DNA from: JAKFVC01 sp040386595
Lineage (GTDB): Bacteria > Planctomycetota > Planctomycetia > Planctomycetales > Planctomycetaceae
Assembly: GCA_040386595.1 (NCBI GenBank)
Contig: JAZKFE010000007.1
Coordinates: 1 to 64,000 of the forward strand
Direction: 5' to 3'
Length of the DNA: 64,000 nt
Under the pieces are notes generated by a model. That model was not told the DNA's origin. It was given only the letters and a program-made list of their open reading frames with translations, and ran no database searches. Positions 59,138-64,000 of the stretch are shown here, in pieces (position 1 is the first letter of the stretch; the number at the start of each line of letters is the position of its first letter). Made by a program: the position numbers and the translations under genes.

Positions 59138-59536
59138 CTAGCGTCGAAAGGGAATCAAGGCTCGGATCCGTGCATCACGCAAAAACAAACCTAACCACAC
59201 CAGCACGCCAGCAATGATGGGACCGGCGAAATTATCTTCGACACGAACATGGGTCGCGGTGGCGCCACCCAGATAGCCCGTCAATAAAATCGCCCCCAAC
59301 ACTGCGGTCTGTGGAATCAGATACAGCACCGTGCAAATCACCTCCACAATGCCAATCGGCACAGCCAAGCTTTCGGCGTATCCGAATTTTTTGAACCCTT
59401 CGACGAGCGGCGCGGCCTTCGTCAGTTTCATGACGGCACTCATCGTCAACATCAGGACGGGCAGGGCAGTGACGATTCGTCCGATCCAGAGCATCGCCTT
59501 AGAAGTCGTGGGAGCTGTCGAAGTTTCTGAAGACAT
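59138..59536 (-). CDS. DoxX family membrane protein
   Basis: 132 aa from MSSETSTAPTTSKAM. Four hydrophobic segments; typical DoxX features include MSAVMKLTKAAPLVEGFKKF and the HVRVEDNF-like loop (ATHVRVEDNFAGPII). Probably a thiosulfate:quinone oxidoreductase-like or related integral protein. Next to the BNR/MoaD pair. The longer frame to 59662 is not needed. Confidence 0.82.
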   Translation of the reverse strand: MSSETSTAPTTSKAMLWIGRIVTALPVLMLTMSAVMKLTKAAPLVEGFKKFGYAESLAVPIGIVEVICTVLYLIPQTAVLGAILLTGYLGGATATHVRVEDNFAGPIIAGVLVWLGLFLRDARIRALIPFRR

Positions 59537-59770
59537 CAAACGGTTCCTTAAAATTCGCTCGTTCTGAAAGTGGATCACATGGCGACGGCGTGTCGGGCCG
59601 GACCAAATTCTAACGTCTGATTTCGGCCAAGTATTCAGCAAGCCGTCCAAATCACCGCCCATTTGATCCAGTCATGATGAGCGAGAGGGCTCTGGCGAGA
59701 AAGGGATCTTTTCCATCCCCGAAGAAGAGGCGACGCTCAAGGATTTATTCCTCAGGCGCAATTTCGCCTA

Positions 59771-59831
59771 TTCTTTGATTTCTTTGATTTCTTTGATTTC
59801 TTTGATTTCTTTGATTTCTTTGATTTCTTTG
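59771..59831. repeat. Tandem 9-bp repeat
   Basis: About six and a half copies of a TTCTTTGAT unit. Confidence 0.9.
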
Positions 59832-59870
59832 ACTCCTTTGCTCCGTAGCCCGACTCCACCCGGCTCGCCG

Positions 59871-60450
59871 AAATCACCACTTCTTTGATTTCTTTGATCC
59901 CTTCAACCTTCCGAATCACTTGACGTTCTTTGATCTTTCAACCATATCTTCTGTCTCTGTTAAGGATTAGGCGCTAAATCCGCCGATCGATCACGTCTCC
60001 AGATTCGCTCGCGGAAATCACCGCTTCTTTGCGACCCTTTGGATTCTTTCTTCCGTGGCCAGACTCTCTGAGTCGGGTTCTTCCTCTTCGTAGGAAAAAG
60101 AACCCGACTCGGAGAGTCAGGCTACGACACACAGAATCCCGGGGCTGACTCCACTGGGGTCTCCGAAATCACCACTTCTTTGATTTCTTTGCCCTCTTCA
60201 ACCTTCTGATCACGTGGCGTTCTTCGGTCTCCCAACCCTATCTTCTGTCTCTGTTAAGGATTAGGCGTTAAGGCAGCCGATCGGTCACGTCTCAGGATTC
60301 ACTTGCCAAAATCACCGCTTCTTTGCGCCCCTTTGAATTCTTTCCCCCGTAGCCTGACTCTCTGAGTCGGGTCTTNNNNNNNNNNAGGAAAAAGAACCCG
60401 ACTCAGAGAGTCAGGCTACGACACACTGAATCCCGGGACTGACGCCGCCG
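59871..60450. repeat. Two ~290-bp tandem direct duplicates
   Basis: Unit 1 (59871-60165) and unit 2 (60166-about 60450) share the same order of motifs (CACCACTTCTTTGATTTCTT, TCTGTCTCTGTTAAGGATTA, the GACTCTCTGAGTCGGG hairpin) with scattered differences. Confidence 0.8.
60376..60385. other. Assembly gap (10 N) in a hairpin loop
   Basis: Ten N between the arms of a palindrome in unit 2. In unit 1 the same place has about 9 nt (CCTCTTCGT), so the true gap is probably close to that. Confidence 0.95.
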
Positions 60451-60460
60451 GGGCCGCTGC

Positions 60461-60552
60461 CCCAATCCGTGTTGTTCCGTGTGAATCCGTGGCGAAAAAA
60501 CTCTTCTTAGTGTCCTTCCAAACTCAGTGCTCTCCGTGCTCCGTGGTGCACC
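60461..60552. repeat. Arm 1 of a ~90-bp inverted repeat
   Basis: CCCAATCCGTGTT...GGCGAAAAAACTCTTCTT...TCCGTGGTGC; imperfect inverse of 63776-63855, flanking a 3.3-kb block with four genes. Confidence 0.75.
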
Positions 60553-60568
60553 AAGGTTTTTAAGGGCA

Positions 60569-61078
60569 TCAGCTCTTAACCAATTCCTCGGCAAGGCGAT
60601 CGAGCATTTGACCCCAACCGGAATAGGCCCCTGTGCGTTTCGCCAGCGACTCGCGAACGTTCTGCTGCAAGGTCAGGGTGGTTTGCCCGTGCTGCTCGGT
60701 GAAGGTCACGGTGATCACCGTTTCGGCAGGCCACTCGGAATCATGTCCGGCCGCGGCAGAATCAATCCGATTACCATGCTCATCCGAAATCGCCATTGTC
60801 AAAACGATACGTTCTGGCACGACAATCTCCTGGTAGACTCCGATGCACCAGCAGTTGAAGCCACTGGGGGTCCGCAGGCAGGAGTGAAAAGTTCCCCCTT
60901 CGCGAATATCGATCTGACGGTATTCGATGGTGCAACCCTGCGGGGCATTCCACCGCACCAGATGCTCGGGGCTGGTCCAGGCTTTAAACACCAGCTCACG
61001 AGGCGCGTGGAAAACGCGGGTGATGACGACCAGCGGTTCGTCCAGTTCAACGACTGTATCGGGGGTGCTACCAATCAT
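60569..61078 (-). CDS. SRPBCC/AHSA1-like protein
   Basis: 169 aa from the ATG at 61078, preceded by AGGAAT. START/AHSA1 features: FHAPRELVFKAWTSPEHLVR, IDIREGGTFHSC, WPAETVITVTFTEQHGQTTL, and C-terminal GAYSGWGQMLDRLAEELV. Ligand unknown. Operon with two more SRPBCC genes and an ArsR regulator. Confidence 0.85.
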   Translation of the reverse strand: MIGSTPDTVVELDEPLVVITRVFHAPRELVFKAWTSPEHLVRWNAPQGCTIEYRQIDIREGGTFHSCLRTPSGFNCWCIGVYQEIVVPERIVLTMAISDEHGNRIDSAAAGHDSEWPAETVITVTFTEQHGQTTLTLQQNVRESLAKRTGAYSGWGQMLDRLAEELVKS

Positions 61079-61126
61079 GTTTCTATTCCTATAGATAGAC
61101 AAGTTTTGCGGTGCGGGGTTCACCGT

Positions 61127-61687
61127 TCACTCGGGTTTCGAAGAGGCTTCCTCTTCAGCAATTTTCTTCATCTGCGCCAGGCCTTTTTCGAAATCCCCGC
61201 CGATCAATTTGTCCATATTCATGAACAGACAAACGGCCTTGGCCATGAAGTTGTGATGCCCGGCCATACTCCAGTTGACGAGGGTTTGCTCACCGTCGGG
61301 CTTGAAGGTGAACTCGGTGTTGTTGGTGTCTTCAAACGGTCGCTTGAACTCCAATTTGATGACGACCCGGTCGCTGGGCTGACTGTCGGTGATGGTCATT
61401 TGACCCTCACCGACTTTGTCGTTCCCCGACCACTTGAAGATGGCTCCCTTACCGGACTCGGAGCCCTCGAAGGTATTTTTCGCTGCGGGATCCAACTTCG
61501 CCCAAGGCGACCAGTGCTCCCATTTGTGGAAATCATTGACCTGGGAAAATACGACTTCCGGCGGAGCAGCGATTTTTGTTGACCGCTCGATCCGGAAGTC
61601 GGCTGGCTGCATGGCCACGATACCCAGAAACACCAGGACGATTCCGGCCAGAACTCCCACGGCGATGAGGATCTTTTTACGCATCAT
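61127..61687 (-). CDS. Membrane-anchored SRPBCC protein
   Basis: 186 aa from MMRKKILIAVGVLAGIV; N-terminal membrane helix then a polyketide-cyclase/SRPBCC domain (RSTKIAAPPEVVFSQVNDFH, EHWSPWAKLDPAAKNTFEG, NWSMAGHHNFMAKAVCLFM). Outside the membrane plane of the cytoplasm or periplasm is not certain. Same direction as the other SRPBCC genes. Confidence 0.83.
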   Translation of the reverse strand: MMRKKILIAVGVLAGIVLVFLGIVAMQPADFRIERSTKIAAPPEVVFSQVNDFHKWEHWSPWAKLDPAAKNTFEGSESGKGAIFKWSGNDKVGEGQMTITDSQPSDRVVIKLEFKRPFEDTNNTEFTFKPDGEQTLVNWSMAGHHNFMAKAVCLFMNMDKLIGGDFEKGLAQMKKIAEEEASSKPE

Positions 61688-61851
61688 GTTCTCTCTACAG
61701 ACTGTCAATGGTTAGTGGTCAAATGAGTCAAAACTGATTCAGCCATCGTAACCATTCCCAACCGTTTCCGGCTACAGCGATCCTTGTCGTCTTGTCTCGT
61801 GGCGATGAAAAACGCCGACTCGTCTGCGGAATTTGCGGAGGCGTGATGTCC

Positions 61852-62334
61852 TTAGGACATTTTGGACAAATATTCTTCCAGACGGTTGATGGTTTGCTGG
61901 CCACCTTCGATGGCTCCGTATTCCCGCACAACCATCTCGCGTTGTTCGGCCGTCGCAAACAGCGATTGCATCGTGAGCTTGGTCTGACCGTCGTGCTCAG
62001 CAAAAGTCACCGTGACATGAAAATCAGGGTCGGCAGTCGCGTTGTCGTCGCCGTGGAAATACACGAGGCGTTCAGGTTTTACGACTTCCGTAAAGACGAT
62101 TTTGTTGGGGTAATCGACCCCATCGGGGCCGTGCATGATGAATCGCCACACGCCCCCCGGCCGGACATCCATCGCATGGATTGTGTTGGTAAAGCCATTC
62201 GGCCCCCACCACTGAGCGATGTGCTGGGGATCGGTCCACACTTTCCACACGAGTTCCCGGGGAGCCTGGAGGATACGTGTGAGGACAATTTCTCGATCGG
62301 CATCTCTACTGACGGAGCTATGCGGGACGGTCAT
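61852..62334 (-). CDS. SRPBCC/AHSA1-like protein
   Basis: 160 aa from MTVPHSSVSRDADREIVLTR. Pattern LQAPRELVWKVWTDPQHIAQ, WWGPNGFTNTIHAMDVRPGG, FTEVVKPERLVYFHGDD. Overlaps the ArsR gene by 17 bp, so the two are co-translated; ArsR-SRPBCC pairs are common. Confidence 0.87.
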   Translation of the reverse strand: MTVPHSSVSRDADREIVLTRILQAPRELVWKVWTDPQHIAQWWGPNGFTNTIHAMDVRPGGVWRFIMHGPDGVDYPNKIVFTEVVKPERLVYFHGDDNATADPDFHVTVTFAEHDGQTKLTMQSLFATAEQREMVVREYGAIEGGQQTINRLEEYLSKMS

Positions 62335-62680
62335 CTTGCGGTTCCTCGAGTTTGGTTTGGGCTTGGAGTTCAATCAGATAGTCATTCAGGCGATCCAGGC
62401 TGGCCTCCCAGAAACGGCGATATTCGTCGATCCAGGCGGCAGCATCTTTTAATGGAGCGGCCTCAAGCTGGCAGGGCCGCCATTGGGCATCTCGCCCACG
62501 GGAAATCAACCCGGCTTTCTCCAGCACTTTGAGGTGCTTCGAAATCCCAGGAAGAGTCATTTCAAACGGTTCGGCTAACTCGGTCACCGACAACGCGCCC
62601 AACGCCAGCCGCGCCAGAATGGCACGCCGCGTGGGGTCGGCCAGAGCCGAGAAAATAGAACTCAAACGATCGATTGCCAT
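62318..62680 (-). CDS. ArsR-family transcriptional regulator
   Basis: 120 aa. HTH pattern: SALADPTRRAILARLALG, LSVTELAEPFEMTLPGISKH, LKVLEKAGLISRGRDAQWRP. No Cys pair for metal sensing. Likely represses its own operon with the SRPBCC genes. A GTTAATTAAC palindrome lies about 17 bp upstream of the start. Confidence 0.88.
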   Translation of the reverse strand: MAIDRLSSIFSALADPTRRAILARLALGALSVTELAEPFEMTLPGISKHLKVLEKAGLISRGRDAQWRPCQLEAAPLKDAAAWIDEYRRFWEASLDRLNDYLIELQAQTKLEEPQDDRPA

Positions 62681-62696
62681 TTTATTTCACCAAATG

Positions 62697-62706
62697 GTTA
62701 ATTAAC
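62697..62706. promoter_or_regulatory. Candidate ArsR operator
   Basis: GTTAATTAAC perfect 10-bp palindrome 17 bp upstream of the ArsR start, in an AT-rich promoter-like stretch between divergent genes. Confidence 0.45.
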
Positions 62707-62842
62707 TGATTAGTAAAATACGAATTGGGCGGCGATCTGTCAAACGTTTTTTCCCATCTTGTATTTTCGATTGATCTTAAGAGAATACCGTAGAAGGCTT
62801 TGTGGCTGAGAAAATTTGATTGCCGACGAGCGAGCTACGCCC

Positions 62843-63181
62843 ATGAAAATCAACTGTCATTGCGGTTCGACCATTTTGGATTCGGCCGACGCGTTACCCC
62901 ACAAGGCACATCTCATCCCCGATCAGGAGTGGTTGAGCCTTCTGGACGCCATCGACGGCGCCATCGAACAATCCGGCCCCAGTCCGCGAGAAAAAGAGGC
63001 CGCGTGCATGCGGCTACGGACGCGAATCTCCGAAATATCTCGACAGGCCTGGCAATGCCGTGACTGTGGGCGGGTCTATGTGGAACGCGCCGACCGGCAG
63101 TTAGAACCATTGATTCCCGGATCGGACGACATTCGGCGGGAACTCTTTCGCAGCCGCACGTCAGAAGAACCGACCACCTGA
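62843..63181 (+). CDS. Zinc-ribbon hypothetical protein
   Basis: 112 aa from MKINCHCGSTILDSAD. Two Cys pairs (CHC... and CRDC) frame a helical middle (EWLSLLDAIDGAIEQSG). Possibly a small zinc-binding protein conserved in planctomycetes. Divergent from the ArsR operon. Confidence 0.65.
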   Translation: MKINCHCGSTILDSADALPHKAHLIPDQEWLSLLDAIDGAIEQSGPSPREKEAACMRLRTRISEISRQAWQCRDCGRVYVERADRQLEPLIPGSDDIRRELFRSRTSEEPTT

Positions 63182-63225
63182 CATCGCCTCCTCTAGCACC
63201 GTCAGGCGATGACGTGAAGGATTCT

Positions 63226-63306
63226 GGGAGGGTGAGGCTCCTGCCGAACCGCTTGGTCTACCGGGACTCGCAAGACTGAGCGGTTCGGCAGGAGCCTCAC
63301 CCTCCC
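63226..63306. repeat. 28-bp perfect inverted repeat
   Basis: Arms 63226-63253 and 63279-63306 are exact complements, loop 25 bp; core GGGAGGGTGAGGCTCCTGCC. REP-like element. Confidence 0.9.
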
Positions 63307-63377
63307 AAGGATTCGAATTATCAGGAATTCAAGATCTCTTGAGAATTTGCATTCAAAACCCGTCATGGCATTGACCG

Positions 63378-63614
63378 TCAAGGAGTCAAAGCCGGACCGC
63401 CGTTTGAGGGAATCGGAGGGGGCAGCAGTTGGTACTGTTCCAGCGCTTGAACGCGGGCTTCCAGCTTATCCAGACGGCCCTGCGTCTCGGGATTCTCTGA
63501 GACAACCCGTTCAGTCTTGCCGCCGATGCCCAAGCTAAGGGCCACGCAACCCGTCAATAACGGTGAGGCACCACACCAAAGCAAAACCAGACATCGGAAC
63601 CGAGCGCGGCGCAT
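63378..63614 (-). CDS. Small lipoprotein
   Basis: 78 aa from MRRARFRCLVLLWCG. Signal peptide with lipobox LLTGC, followed by a short coiled coil (QGRLDKLEARVQALEQYQLL) and a Pro-rich end. The longer frame is unlikely. Function unknown. Confidence 0.62.
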   Translation of the reverse strand: MRRARFRCLVLLWCGASPLLTGCVALSLGIGGKTERVVSENPETQGRLDKLEARVQALEQYQLLPPPIPSNGGPALTP

Positions 63615-64000
63615 CTGCGTAGCCTCAATCTGAGGAAATCTGGGGACTGGTGGGTAGTGAGGGAGATACAAACGGCATTGCCAGACGTGGTGATCGGCGG
63701 GAGCGGGATGTTCGACAAACCCCCGCGTTTCGTCAAGATCATTCAAACGGGCCGTGTCTCTAGCGAGAAGAAGTTGCACCACGGAGACACAGAGAACACG
63801 GAGTTTGGAAAGGCATGAAGAAGAGTTTTTTAGCCACGGAATAACACGGATTGGGTCGGCGTTTGTTGGTGTTCTTGGACAACGCTGAGCCAGTCCTAAT
63901 GTGTTTTGAATGTGTTTTGTTAGGAACGGTTTTTAATGCGGCTCGCGGCAGTCTTATTCCGTGTTCAATCCGTGTTTTTCCGTGGCGATAAAACTCTTCC
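63615..64000. other. Intergenic DNA with repeats to the right edge
   Basis: No gene seen. It contains arm 2 of the ~90-bp inverted repeat (63776-63855) and, at 63956-64000, a partial copy in the orientation of arm 1. Confidence 0.65.

Larger units (their letters stand above)
59537..60568. other. Repeat-rich intergenic region
   Basis: About 1 kb without genes. It holds a microsatellite-like tract, two ~290-bp direct duplicates, a 10-N gap, and one arm of a long inverted repeat. Confidence 0.8.

Noticed and set aside
59771..59831. CRISPR array
   Set aside because: The 9-bp tandem units have no spacers and no cas genes are in the window.

Overview
The window is a piece of a planctomycete-like chromosome carrying one apparently complete temperate tailed-phage genome. 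The host assignment rests on a Tat-signal DUF1501 protein, secreted Cys- and Pro-rich proteins without obvious homologues, zinc-ribbon membrane proteins, and many dispersed palindromic intergenic repeats. I do not assign a genus. Two assembly gaps are present (100 N at 52119-52218, 10 N at 60376-60385), both inside repetitive DNA.

Left host flank (1-11575): a partial zinc-ribbon membrane protein, queC, a secreted Pro-rich protein, an RsbU-like phosphatase with a degenerate receiver domain, an LptF/LptG-type permease, a DUF1501 protein, truD, and a secreted Cys/Ala/Asn-rich protein with a HEAT-like core (10112-11485). The intrinsic terminator of that last gene is the phage attachment site.

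Prophage (11576-55094): the ends are a 25-bp perfect direct repeat (attL 11576-11600, attR 55070-55094) that forms the 3' half of a Rho-independent terminator. Nearly all genes lie on the minus strand, so the order of expression runs from right to left: tyrosine integrase and excisionase-like protein; small proteins, a pentapeptide-repeat protein and a phage CsrA; a recombination module (coiled-coil protein, RecE-like nuclease, RecT-like annealing protein); DUF1643; replication proteins; a DNA adenine methylase; a RusA-like resolvase; an ASCH protein; a non-coding hub with structured RNAs and a tRNA-like element; an envelope-directed cassette (small membrane proteins, papain-like protease, thioredoxin-like proteins) that I read as a candidate non-canonical lysis module; then terminase, portal, S49 protease with a nested scaffold, capsid, connectors, tail tube, a frameshifted tail chaperone pair, tape measure, tail tip and beta-propeller adhesin; and a glycosyltransferase-like/methyltransferase fusion closed by a terminator. 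A separately promoted accessory region (11.6-17.4 kb) carries a small HTH regulator with matching operators and a secreted staphylococcal-type nuclease paired with a zinc-ribbon membrane protein.

Right host flank (55095-64000): a CysQ-like phosphatase, a secreted hypothetical protein, a BNR beta-propeller / MoaD-like / DoxX group, an ArsR regulator with three SRPBCC proteins, a zinc-ribbon protein and a small lipoprotein, separated by repeat-rich intergenic DNA.

The most interesting points are the terminator-restoring integration, the possible disulfide- and protein-directed lysis cassette with no recognisable peptidoglycan hydrolase, a textbook -1 frameshift signal, two structurally abnormal tRNA-like genes, a phage-borne csrA, and a regulator with operators that bracket a promoter.
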